From contig VYCM01000026.1 in NCBI GenBank assembly GCA_009843915.1, positions 1 to 64,000 of the forward strand: 64,000 bases of DNA, in the 5' to 3' direction. The notes under the pieces are model-generated. The model saw only the letters and a program-made list of their open reading frames with translations. It was not told where the DNA came from and searched no databases. The DNA is from Acidimicrobiaceae bacterium. Its GTDB lineage: Bacteria > Actinomycetota > Acidimicrobiia > Acidimicrobiales > Aldehydirespiratoraceae. A program made the position numbers and the translations under genes. Below are positions 1 through 8,937 of the stretch, piece after piece (the stretch's first letter is position 1; each line of letters starts with the position of its first letter).

Positions 1-113
1 TGGCGCCCGTGATCGACAGCCGCTTCCCGCTGGCCGAAGCGCCCGCCGCCCACGAGCGCATGGAGGCCAACCTCAACGCCGGGAAGATCGTCCTCGACGT
101 GAAACCTGCTTAG
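1..113 (+). CDS. C-terminus of a zinc-type/quinone oxidoreductase (partial)
   Basis: Only the last 36 or so codons are inside the window, read in the frame that starts at base 3 and ends at TAG 111-113. The peptide (PVIDSRFPLAEAPAAHERM then GKIVLDVKPA) matches the conserved tail of the medium-chain dehydrogenase / NADPH:quinone oxidoreductase family, where the P-x-I-D...FPL..A..AH..M...GKIVL pattern closes the catalytic domain. The exact substrate cannot be inferred from this fragment. It converges on the citrate synthase gene with a 12-base gap and no visible terminator. Confidence 0.6.
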   Translation, partial: APVIDSRFPLAEAPAAHERMEANLNAGKIVLDVKPA

Positions 114-125
114 CGGTAGTCCCGC

Positions 126-1391
<1,266 letters not shown>

Positions 1392-1402
1392 CGAGGATCA
1401 GA

Positions 1403-2779
1403 TTACAGGGGAGCGTTGTCGTGGCGGCGCTTAGGCAGGCGCTCACGCTTGGCGGACAGCAGATCCAGGGCGGCGCAGATCTCCCGCCTGGTGTCGGCCG
1501 GCTCGATCACGGAGTCGATGGCGCCCCGCTCGGCCGCGATGTACGGGTTGAGCAGGCGCTGCTCGTAGGCCGTCTCCAGCTCCGCCCTCTCGGGGTCGGT
1601 GGCCGACCGGTGGAGGATCCCGACCGCTCCCTTGGCGCCCATGACCGCGATCTCGGCGGTGGGCCAGGCCAGGGCCAGGTCGTTGCCCATCGTCTTGGAG
1701 TCCATGACGATGTAGGCGCCGCCGTAGGACTTGCGCAGGGTGACGTTCACCCGCGGCACGGTGGCCCGGGCGTAGGCGAAGGCCATCTGGGCGCCGTAGC
1801 GGATCATCCCCCGCCACTCGAGGTCCTTGCCCGGATAGAAGCCCGACGTGTCCACGAAAGTGACGAGCGGAAGGTTGAAGGCGTCGCAGAACGCCACGAA
1901 CCGGGCCCCCTTGCGGGAACCGGTTATGTCGAGCGTCCCGGCCAGCGACTGGGGCTGGTTCGCCACGATCCCCACCGGCCGGCCGCCGAAGGAGGCGAAG
2001 GCGGTGACCAGGTTGGCGCCCCAGAAGGGGTGCGGCTCCAGCAGCGCGCCGTCATCGGCGACGGCCACCAGCACATCGCGCACGTCGTAGCTGCCGCCCG
2101 ACTCGGCCGGCAGGACGTCGAACGCCTCGGGCACCGACCGGTCGACGGGATCGGTGCAGGTTCGGCCGGGCGGGTCGACGGCGTTGCTGTCCGGCAGGCA
2201 GCTGAGCAGCTCGGCCGCGGTCTCGTCGGCCTCCTCGTCCGTGGAGGCCACGAAGCTGGCCACCCCGGACCTCACGGCGTGAGTCTCGGCGCCGCCCAGG
2301 TCGGCGCGGTCGACGGGCATCCCGGTGAAGTGCTCCACCATCCGCGGCCCGACAACGAAGGCGTAGGCGTCGGCGGTCATCACCACGAAGTCGGCCAGGC
2401 CCAGCAGCAGGGCCGGACCGGAGACGTTGGGACCGGCCGCCACGACGATCACCGGCACCACTCCCGAGCAGCGAGCCAGCTCGGTGGCCGCGGTGGCCCA
2501 GCCGTGCAGGGCGTCGACTCCCTCGTTGAGGTCGGCACCGGAGGAGGCCAGCCTCAGCAGCAACGGAAGCCGCTGCGTGCGGGCCAGACGGGCGGCGGCG
2601 GCCATGCTCTGGCCGTCGGCCGGTGCCAGCGCCCCGCTGCGCTCATCGGTGGCGCCGCGGGCGTCGATCTCGACCACGCTGCGGTCGCCGAGGGTCGCCA
2701 CCCGGCTGCGAACGAACCCGGAGGATCCGGCCCGAAGGTTGACCGCGGTCGCCTGGAAGGCAGCTGACACGTCGCTCAT
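1403..2779 (-). CDS. Acyl-CoA carboxylase carboxyltransferase subunit (short form)
   Basis: Carboxyltransferase of the propionyl/acetyl-CoA carboxylase beta family, which moves CO2 from biotin to an acyl-CoA. The C-terminal half is well conserved: a GSRKGARFVAFCDAFNLPLV stretch, VDTSGFYPGKDLEWRGMIRYGAQM, SYGGAYIVMDSK and a Glu/Ala-rich tail. At 458 residues it is clearly shorter than the usual 510-530. The missing part is the N-terminal segment with the first glycine-rich acyl-CoA loop, and the N-terminal half looks divergent. No biotin carboxylase or biotin carrier gene is in the window, so it must work with a partner encoded elsewhere, or it has a modified role. It lies between a LysR gene and gltA on the same strand. 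Family assignment is firm; substrate unknown. Confidence 0.8.
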   Translation of the reverse strand: MSDVSAAFQATAVNLRAGSSGFVRSRVATLGDRSVVEIDARGATDERSGALAPADGQSMAAAARLARTQRLPLLLRLASSGADLNEGVDALHGWATAATELARCSGVVPVIVVAAGPNVSGPALLLGLADFVVMTADAYAFVVGPRMVEHFTGMPVDRADLGGAETHAVRSGVASFVASTDEEADETAAELLSCLPDSNAVDPPGRTCTDPVDRSVPEAFDVLPAESGGSYDVRDVLVAVADDGALLEPHPFWGANLVTAFASFGGRPVGIVANQPQSLAGTLDITGSRKGARFVAFCDAFNLPLVTFVDTSGFYPGKDLEWRGMIRYGAQMAFAYARATVPRVNVTLRKSYGGAYIVMDSKTMGNDLALAWPTAEIAVMGAKGAVGILHRSATDPERAELETAYEQRLLNPYIAAERGAIDSVIEPADTRREICAALDLLSAKRERLPKRRHDNAPL

Positions 2780-2807
2780 CGTAGGGAGTCGTTCACCATC
2801 GACCCCG

Positions 2808-3734
2808 TCATGGCGCCGGCCGGGTGTCCACGGTGTGGATGTAAGGCTGCGCCGCCGCCTCCTGCCGCACGATCCAGCGGATCGTCTCGCCCAAGGCGCG
2901 CGGCGGCGCGGCCGGCACGGTCCTGCGGTTGCGGGCCAGCCCCACGATGCGGGCGCTCAGGCGGTCCACCTTCACGCTGTGCCAGTCTCCCTGGAGGACG
3001 CCGTGCGCGGCGCTGGCCGGCAGCAGGGCCGGCGCGAAGCCCGAGAAGGCCAGAGACGCCAGCAGCCGCAGGCCGTCGATCTCGGCCCGGCAGCGCAGCT
3101 CCACGTGGACCCGCCGAGCGTCGGTGTCGACCTCGTCGCGGAAGGCGGTGCCCCTGGGGGGCAGCAGCACCTCGTGCCGGGCGAGATCCACGAGGTCGAT
3201 GCGGTCCCGGTCGGCCAGCTCGTGGCCGGCCGGGGCGATCACCACCCGGTCCTCCGAGAAGAGGTCCTCAGTGTCGATGTCGGGATCGTCGACGGGAAGG
3301 TTCACCACCGCCAGGTCGAGGCGGTTCTCGATGAGCAGGGGAACGAGCGAGGTCGTGGTGGCGTCCAGGACGATCACCTCGAGGAGCGGATGCAGCCGGC
3401 TCGTCTCGTCCAGCAGGCGCGGGACGAGCCATCGGGCGGTCGTCCCGATCACTCCGACGGTCACGGTGCCGCTGAGGTTCGCCTGCATAGCGCCTAGATC
3501 GTCGGAGATGGCCCGCATCTCCAACTGGATGCGACGGGCGCGGTCGGCCACGACCTGACCCTCCGGGGTGAGGCATCGCCGGGCCCTGTCGATCAGCACC
3601 GCGCCCGCCTCCCGCTCGAGCTGAGCGATGTGAGCGGACACGTTGGACTGCACGGTGTGCAGCGCCCGGGCCGCGGCCGAGAAGCTCTGGTGCTCGGCGA
3701 CCGCGAGGAGCACGTCGAGCTGCCTGAGGTCCAT
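2808..3734 (-). CDS. LysR-family transcriptional regulator
   Basis: DNA-binding regulator of 308 residues, the normal LysR length. Residues 1-60 carry the winged helix-turn-helix (MDLRQLDVLLAVAEHQSFSA, AARALHTVQSNVSAHIAQLE); residues about 90-300 form the periplasmic-binding-like effector domain (TVTVGVIGTTARWLVPRLL...). The ligand is unknown. It stands upstream of the carboxyltransferase and gltA genes on the same strand (28-base gap to the former) and downstream of aconitase, so control of these central-carbon genes is a reasonable inference. Its own promoter is readable directly in front of the ATG, with a dyad between the -35 and -10 boxes that could serve autoregulation. Confidence 0.9.
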   Translation of the reverse strand: MDLRQLDVLLAVAEHQSFSAAARALHTVQSNVSAHIAQLEREAGAVLIDRARRCLTPEGQVVADRARRIQLEMRAISDDLGAMQANLSGTVTVGVIGTTARWLVPRLLDETSRLHPLLEVIVLDATTTSLVPLLIENRLDLAVVNLPVDDPDIDTEDLFSEDRVVIAPAGHELADRDRIDLVDLARHEVLLPPRGTAFRDEVDTDARRVHVELRCRAEIDGLRLLASLAFSGFAPALLPASAAHGVLQGDWHSVKVDRLSARIVGLARNRRTVPAAPPRALGETIRWIVRQEAAAQPYIHTVDTRPAP

Positions 3735-3742
3735 CGGAATTA

Positions 3743-3772
3743 ATGATATGAACTATCGATTCAAACTGCCAA
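3743..3772 (-). promoter_or_regulatory. Probable leaderless promoter of the LysR gene with internal dyad
   Basis: On the minus strand TTGGCA (3772-3767) and TATCAT (3748-3743) are separated by 18 bases, and TATCAT lies 8 bases before the ATG at 3734. The expected transcription start therefore coincides with the start codon, implying a leaderless mRNA. The spacer contains the imperfect dyad TGAACTATCGATTCA (3749-3763), well placed for a LysR autoregulatory site. The stretch is unusually AT-rich for this window. Confidence 0.6.
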
Positions 3773-3904
3773 AGTGATATTTACCGGCGGCTCCGGATGG
3801 TGTTGAATAGAAGCACAATTCCGGTTCGGCAGGCGTATTCCTCCTCGCAGGCCGCTCCGGTCTCAACTTGGGTCGAGATCCCCCAAGATCGGCCCAAGAA
3901 GAAT

Positions 3905-3938
3905 GAAGCGGCTGGTCTCGCCCCAGATCAGCCGCTTC
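3905..3938 (-). terminator. Hairpin terminator after aconitase
   Basis: A perfect 10-base inverted repeat, GAAGCGGCTG and CAGCCGCTTC, with a 14-base loop. In the minus direction it lies about 45 bases beyond the aconitase stop codon and is followed by ATTCTTCTT, as in an intrinsic terminator. A second, smaller hairpin (CTTGGG / CCCAAG, 3867-3887) follows. It separates aconitase from the LysR transcription unit. Confidence 0.6.
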
Positions 3939-3983
3939 TGTCTTGTGGCGACGGGTGATCCAGCCGGCGGGTCGTCGTGCGGG

Positions 3984-6278
3984 TCAGGCCTGGCGGCCCG
4001 CTCGGCTGCGGATGATGTTCAGCGCGCTGCCGGCATGGAACCACTCGATCTGGTCGTCGCTGAGGGTGTGGTGCGCCTCGAAGGCCCACACCGCGCCGTC
4101 GGGCGCGGTGACCTCCACCGTCACCGGTTGATCGGGGGCCAGGTCGGCCAGTCCGCGCACCGCGATGCGGTCGTCCTCTCCGATGCGCTCGTAGTCGGCC
4201 GGGTCGGCGAACGTCAGCGCCAGCACACCCTGCTTCTTGAGGTTGGTCTCGTGGATGCGGGCGAAGCTGCGGGCCAGGGCCAGCACGCAGCCCCGGAACC
4301 GGGGCTCCATGGCGGCGTGCTCCCGGCTGGAGCCCTCGCCGGTGTTGGAGTCGCCGATGAACACCCAGCGCAGGCCGGCTTCGTGGTACTCCCGGGCGAT
4401 GTCGGGCAGGGGCTGGACCTCGCCGGTGATCTGGTTCTTGCCGTAGCCGACGTCGTAGCCGTTGAAACCGTTGACCACGCCCAGGTACAGGTTGCCGGAG
4501 ATGTTCTCCAGGTGTCCCCGGTACCGCAGCCACGGGCCGGCCGCGGAGATGTGGTCGGTGGTGCACTTGCCCTTGGCCTTGGCGATCACGGGCAGGTCCT
4601 TGTAGTCGCTGCCGTCCCAGGGGGCGAAGGGCTCGAGGAGCTGGATGCGCTCGGAGTCGGGCGAGACCCGGACGTCGACCGCCGAGCCGTCGGCGGGCGG
4701 CGCCACGAACGTGTCCTCGCCGGGGTCGAACCCGTCGGGGGGAAGCTCGATGCCGGACGGCTCGGCCAGCGCCACCGGCTCGCCGCGGTCGTTGGTGAGG
4801 GTGCCGCCGATCGGGTCGAAGTCGACGGTGCCGGCCAGCGCCAGCGCGATCACGGTCTCGGGGGAGGTGACGAAGGCCAGCGTGGCCGGGTCGCCGTCGT
4901 TGCGCTTGGGGAAGTTGCGGTTGTAGGAGGTGACGATCACGTTGGGCCGGCCCGGCGTGTGGCCCTCCTCGCCGGAGCGGTCCCACTGGCCGATGCAGGG
5001 TCCGCAGGCGTTGGCCAGAACGGTCGCGCCGAGAGCCTCGAAGTCGTCCATCAGGCCGTCGCGCACGATGGTGGAGCGGATCTGCTCGGAGCCCGGTGTC
5101 ACCAGCAGCCGGGTGCGGGCTCGCAGGCCCTTGCCGGCCGCGTCCCGGGCTATCGAGGCGGCCCGGGTGATGTCCTCGTAGGACGAGTTGGTGCAGCTGC
5201 CGATGAGGGCGGCGCTTATCTCCAGCGGCCACTGGTTGTCGCGGGCCTCCTCGCCGAGATCGGCGACCTCGCGTGCCAGGTCCGGGGTGTGGGGGCCGTT
5301 GATGTGGGGTCCGAGGGTGTCGAGGTCGATCTCCACCACCCGGTCGTAGAAGCGCTCGGGGTCGGCCTCGGTCTCGGGGTCGCCGCAGAGATGGTCGGCA
5401 GCCGCGGCGGCCAGGTCGGCGGCGTCGGCCCGGCCGGTGGCCCGCAGGTAGCGGTCCATCGACTCGTCGTAGTCGAAGATCGATGTGGTGGCGCCGATCT
5501 CGGCGCCCATGTTGCAGATGGTGGCCTTGCCGGTGGCGCTCAGAGAGCGGGCCCCCGGCCCGAAGTACTCGACGATGGCGCCGGTGCCGCCGGCCACGGT
5601 GAGGATGTCGGCCACCTTCAGGATCACGTCCTTGGGGGCCGACCAGCCGCTGAGCTCGCCGGTGAGGTGGACGCCGATGAGCTTGGGCCAGCGCACGTTC
5701 CACGGGAACCCGGTCATCACGTCGACCGCGTCGGCGCCGCCCACGCCCACAGCCACCATGGCCAGCCCGCCGGCGTTGGGGGTGTGGCTGTCGGTGCCGA
5801 TCATCATCCCGCCACAGAAGGCGTAGTTCTCCAGCACGACCTGGTGGATGATGCCCGAGCCGGGCTTCCAGAACCCGGCGCCGTAGCGGGCGGACACGCC
5901 GTGCAGGAAGTCGTACACCTCGTCGTTGCCCGACAGGGCGGCCAGCAGGTCGCGCTTGGCGTCGGTGCGGGCGGTTATGAGGTGGTCGCAGTGGGTGGTG
6001 GTGGGCACCTGCACCTCGTCGAGCCCGGCGGTCATGAACTGCAGCCAGGCCATCTGGGCGGTGGCGTCCTGCATGGCCACCCGGTCGGGCCGCAGGTCGA
6101 CATACGACACGCCCCGCTCCGGCACCCCGGTCTCGGACGGGTCGAGATGGTTGACGAGGATCTTCTCGGCCAGCGTCAACGGCCGCCCGAAGCTGGCGCG
6201 GGCCCGCCCCACCCGCTCGTCCAGCGTGGCGTACACACCCTCGATCAGCTCCACCGGAGTACTAGCAAACACAGCCAT
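3984..6278 (-). CDS. acn: Aconitate hydratase
   Basis: Isomerises citrate to isocitrate through cis-aconitate using a [4Fe-4S] cluster; cytoplasmic TCA enzyme. At 764 residues it resembles the mitochondrial-type aconitases rather than the roughly 900-residue AcnA/IRP type. Cluster cysteines are visible in [10 protein letters not shown] (about residue 362) and [11 protein letters not shown] (about 425 and 428). The swivelling C-terminal domain has [16 protein letters not shown] and the conserved Arg-rich substrate site. The start ATG at 6278 is followed directly by [17 protein letters not shown] hairpin terminator lies downstream. PlsC precedes it on the same strand with a 73-base gap. Confidence 0.95.
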   Translation of the reverse strand: MAVFASTPVELIEGVYATLDERVGRARASFGRPLTLAEKILVNHLDPSETGVPERGVSYVDLRPDRVAMQDATAQMAWLQFMTAGLDEVQVPTTTHCDHLITARTDAKRDLLAALSGNDEVYDFLHGVSARYGAGFWKPGSGIIHQVVLENYAFCGGMMIGTDSHTPNAGGLAMVAVGVGGADAVDVMTGFPWNVRWPKLIGVHLTGELSGWSAPKDVILKVADILTVAGGTGAIVEYFGPGARSLSATGKATICNMGAEIGATTSIFDYDESMDRYLRATGRADAADLAAAAADHLCGDPETEADPERFYDRVVEIDLDTLGPHINGPHTPDLAREVADLGEEARDNQWPLEISAALIGSCTNSSYEDITRAASIARDAAGKGLRARTRLLVTPGSEQIRSTIVRDGLMDDFEALGATVLANACGPCIGQWDRSGEEGHTPGRPNVIVTSYNRNFPKRNDGDPATLAFVTSPETVIALALAGTVDFDPIGGTLTNDRGEPVALAEPSGIELPPDGFDPGEDTFVAPPADGSAVDVRVSPDSERIQLLEPFAPWDGSDYKDLPVIAKAKGKCTTDHISAAGPWLRYRGHLENISGNLYLGVVNGFNGYDVGYGKNQITGEVQPLPDIAREYHEAGLRWVFIGDSNTGEGSSREHAAMEPRFRGCVLALARSFARIHETNLKKQGVLALTFADPADYERIGEDDRIAVRGLADLAPDQPVTVEVTAPDGAVWAFEAHHTLSDDQIEWFHAGSALNIIRSRAGRQA

Positions 6279-6351
6279 GCGACCAGCCTAGAAGCGTGCG
6301 TGTCGAGCCCGGATGGTCGAATGTCACAGCCGTCGGTGGCCGATTGAGCGG

Positions 6352-7305
6352 CTACAGGTCCGGCCAGCGGCGGGAGCGGCTCGAGGGCGTGCGGCGGGGG
6401 CTGCCCAGGGCCCACTGGCGGCGCCAGATTCCGACCTGGGGGCCCGTCAGGGTGCCGCTGGCGCTGGCGTGGGCCCGCCTGCGGGCCGAGTACCAGTCGG
6501 TGCTGGCCTCGTCGGCCAAGGCGGTGACCGCCTCCTCGATGCGGGCCGCGAAGCGGGGGGCTCGCTCGCCGGGCTCGGGCCGCAGCGGGGCGCCGAAGGT
6601 CACCGACGCCTCCCCAGGCCGAGGCATCGTGCGGCCCTTGCGCATGATCTCGCCGGTGCCGCCCAAATGGACCGGCACGACCGGCACACCGCAGCGCACC
6701 GACAGGTAGGCCGCGCCGCCCCGGAACGGCTGCCCCCAGCCGTCGGGGCTGCGGCCGCCCTCCGGGTAGATCAGCAGGCTCCAGCCGTCGTCGATCAGCC
6801 CGGCCGCGAGGTCGGCGGACCGGCGTCCCACTCTGGACCGCTCGATGGGGATGGCCCCCATCATCAGTGCCGCGGTCGCGCCGGCCACCCGGTTGCCGAA
6901 GAAGTAGTCGGAGGCCGCCCCCACCACGATCTTGTGCCGCCACGGCTCGGGGATCGACGTCAGCAGCAGAGAGGTGTCGATATGGCTGTGGTGGTTGGAT
7001 GCGAAGATGATCGCGCCGTCGAGGTCGGCCAGCCGGTCGGCGCCGTCGCGTCGGGGTGACGCCAGCACCTGCACCATGGCCCGCATCGGCCCCTCCACGA
7101 TGGCGGCCCGGCACATGCGGGCCGCCCAGCGGCGGGACCAGCCGGTGTCGAAGTCGACGCCGGTGCGCCTTAGGGCTTCCGGCGGCTCCACTCCACCCGG
7201 AACAGTGGGAGCCCGGTACGGGAACGAGCGGGCCCGCAGCGTGCGAATTGGCGACGGCAGGCGGTTCCCCAGCCGCACCACACCCAGGTCGTGCGCGATA
7301 CCCAT
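6352..7305 (-). CDS. 1-acyl-glycerol-3-phosphate acyltransferase-type protein (PlsC family)
   Basis: Acyltransferase of the PlsC/LPLAT family, which acylates a lysophospholipid or a related alcohol at the membrane. The catalytic H-x4-D motif is present as NHHSHID (about residue 105), and the substrate-binding block as YPEGGRSPDG (about residue 180). The protein (317 residues) is somewhat longer than the core domain, with a basic C-terminus rich in R and S. It lies 18 bases downstream of the LarA-like gene on the same strand, and the three genes PlsC, LarA-like and reductase-HAD form a compact unit, which suggests lipid remodelling. The true acceptor is not known. Confidence 0.85.
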   Translation of the reverse strand: MGIAHDLGVVRLGNRLPSPIRTLRARSFPYRAPTVPGGVEPPEALRRTGVDFDTGWSRRWAARMCRAAIVEGPMRAMVQVLASPRRDGADRLADLDGAIIFASNHHSHIDTSLLLTSIPEPWRHKIVVGAASDYFFGNRVAGATAALMMGAIPIERSRVGRRSADLAAGLIDDGWSLLIYPEGGRSPDGWGQPFRGGAAYLSVRCGVPVVPVHLGGTGEIMRKGRTMPRPGEASVTFGAPLRPEPGERAPRFAARIEEAVTALADEASTDWYSARRRAHASASGTLTGPQVGIWRRQWALGSPRRTPSSRSRRWPDL

Positions 7306-7323
7306 CAGCTCACGCCGCCCCGG

Positions 7324-8937
7324 TCACTCCACGTCCGCCATCAGGATGGGCGGGTTGTGCACATGCGTGATCGTCGGCGACGGGCCGACCACGTCGCTGG
7401 CCATCTCCAGGGCGTCTGACAGGGTGGAGGCCGGCTGGAAGCCCATCCGGCGCACCGCCCGGGGGTCGCCGCCCACCACGATCACCCGGCCCAGCCACTG
7501 CAGGGCGTGCGCCCCCCAGTACCACATGTAGAAGGGATGCACCCCGTGGTAGGCGTAGCTGGTGCGGTAGAGGTGCACGTACCACTCGTCGGTGGCGAAC
7601 TGGGCCTCGTACTTGGCCTCCAGCTCGGCCGGGTCGGTGGTCTCCGCCAGCAGCTGCTCGAAGAAGTCGATGTAGCTGGGGTGGTGCACCGGGTGGAACT
7701 CCCAGCGGGTCGGGTGGCTCATGATGACCACCCCGCCCTCGCGCACCAGCGGCTGACCCCGGTACAGGTTGAAGAAGTAGCCGAGGCCCAGGCACATCAC
7801 CAGGATCGGGTTCATCACCGAGTTGACGTTGTACGGGCAGATGTAGGGCAGCCCCATGGTGAGCACGTCGGTCTGGCCCTGCACCGGCACCAGATGCTGG
7901 GCCAGCACGTTGGCGGTGGTGCTCTCGTGGACCGGCTCCACCGCGCCGGCCTGCACCGAGGTCATCTCATAGGGCGCCAGCCACCGGCCGAACACACCCC
8001 GGCAGGCCGCCGGCGGCATCGCCTTGAGCCCGGCGTGCATGGCCATGAACGAGGCCCGGTCCCGGGCGCTCCACTCCCACTCGCGCTTCTGCAGCACGGC
8101 CAGAGGGCCGTCGTGGCCGAAGGTGTTGTTGTTGACGGTGGTCTCGATCTGGAAGATGGGCGGACCGTTGGCCTTGATCACCTCGCCCTGGCGCCAGTTG
8201 GAGTGGTGCAACTCGGAGCGGGGCCGGTCCATGAACGAGCGGGAGTTCAGCATGGTCCCGACGTTGTGGTGGTGGCGCAGCGACCGGTAGTCGGCCAGAC
8301 CGGTGGCGGTGGACTTCCAGCCCCCGTCCATGGCCACCAGGTTGATGTTCACGTACACCAGCAGGTCGCTCTCGGCGGCCCGCCGGTTCATGGTGACCAG
8401 CTCGTCGTGGTCGGTGCGGCCCAGATCCACCATGCCGTCGGGGTCCTCGGCATCGTGGTTGTAGAGCGCGCCCTGCGGGGCGAAAGCGTCGAACACCCGC
8501 TCGCCCAGGGCGTGGCGCAGCTCGTCATCGGTCATCCGGCGGTGCAGGGCCAGCGCCGCGATCAGGTGCACGTCGTCCACCCCGGCGGCGGCCGCCATGT
8601 CGAGGACCTGCTCGATCACCCGCTGGCGGATGTCGGGGCGCCGCATCGGCGGCAGCGGCAGCGAGATGTCGTCGAAGGCGATGGTCAGCTTCATTCCCGG
8701 TCGCAGCAGCGACGGCAGCGGATCTGAGTCGAGCGGGTTCAACAGGGCGTCGCGGATGGCTTCCTCAGGATCGGACAGCCCCGCCAGGGGCTCGGCTGGG
8801 TAGATGATCCGGCTGCGGCCCGGCGGCAGTCTCTCCAGGCGGAAGCCCTCGCCGTGATGGAACAGGATCGGCGGCGTCGAGCGGTCGACGTCGAGCACCA
8901 GTCCCGGGCGCGGCGCCTTCCGGCGCTCAACGGCCAT
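7324..8937 (-). CDS. LarA-like (DUF2088) domain protein
   Basis: Protein of 537 residues in the lactate racemase (LarA) N-terminal domain superfamily. The region MKLTIAFDDISLPLPPMRR (about residue 75) and LIAALALHRRMTDDELRHAL (about 125) matches the LarA core, in which such a His contributes to the Ni-pincer site. The second half does not look like canonical LarA and includes a hydrophobic stretch, NPILVMCLGLGYFFNLYRG. The ATG at 8937 overlaps the stop of the upstream reductase-HAD gene by one base (TGATG), so they are probably translated together. The ORF-track version that runs to 10404 is this gene plus an out-of-frame extension. Its enzymatic activity is unknown. Confidence 0.75.
   Translation of the reverse strand: MAVERRKAPRPGLVLDVDRSTPPILFHHGEGFRLERLPPGRSRIIYPAEPLAGLSDPEEAIRDALLNPLDSDPLPSLLRPGMKLTIAFDDISLPLPPMRRPDIRQRVIEQVLDMAAAAGVDDVHLIAALALHRRMTDDELRHALGERVFDAFAPQGALYNHDAEDPDGMVDLGRTDHDELVTMNRRAAESDLLVYVNINLVAMDGGWKSTATGLADYRSLRHHHNVGTMLNSRSFMDRPRSELHHSNWRQGEVIKANGPPIFQIETTVNNNTFGHDGPLAVLQKREWEWSARDRASFMAMHAGLKAMPPAACRGVFGRWLAPYEMTSVQAGAVEPVHESTTANVLAQHLVPVQGQTDVLTMGLPYICPYNVNSVMNPILVMCLGLGYFFNLYRGQPLVREGGVVIMSHPTRWEFHPVHHPSYIDFFEQLLAETTDPAELEAKYEAQFATDEWYVHLYRTSYAYHGVHPFYMWYWGAHALQWLGRVIVVGGDPRAVRRMGFQPASTLSDALEMASDVVGPSPTITHVHNPPILMADVE

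Noticed and set aside
3903-6347. 814-residue plus-strand ORF opposite aconitase
   Set aside because: Low-complexity Val/Gly/His/Asp text typical of the antisense frame of a GC-rich gene; the minus strand encodes a complete aconitase.
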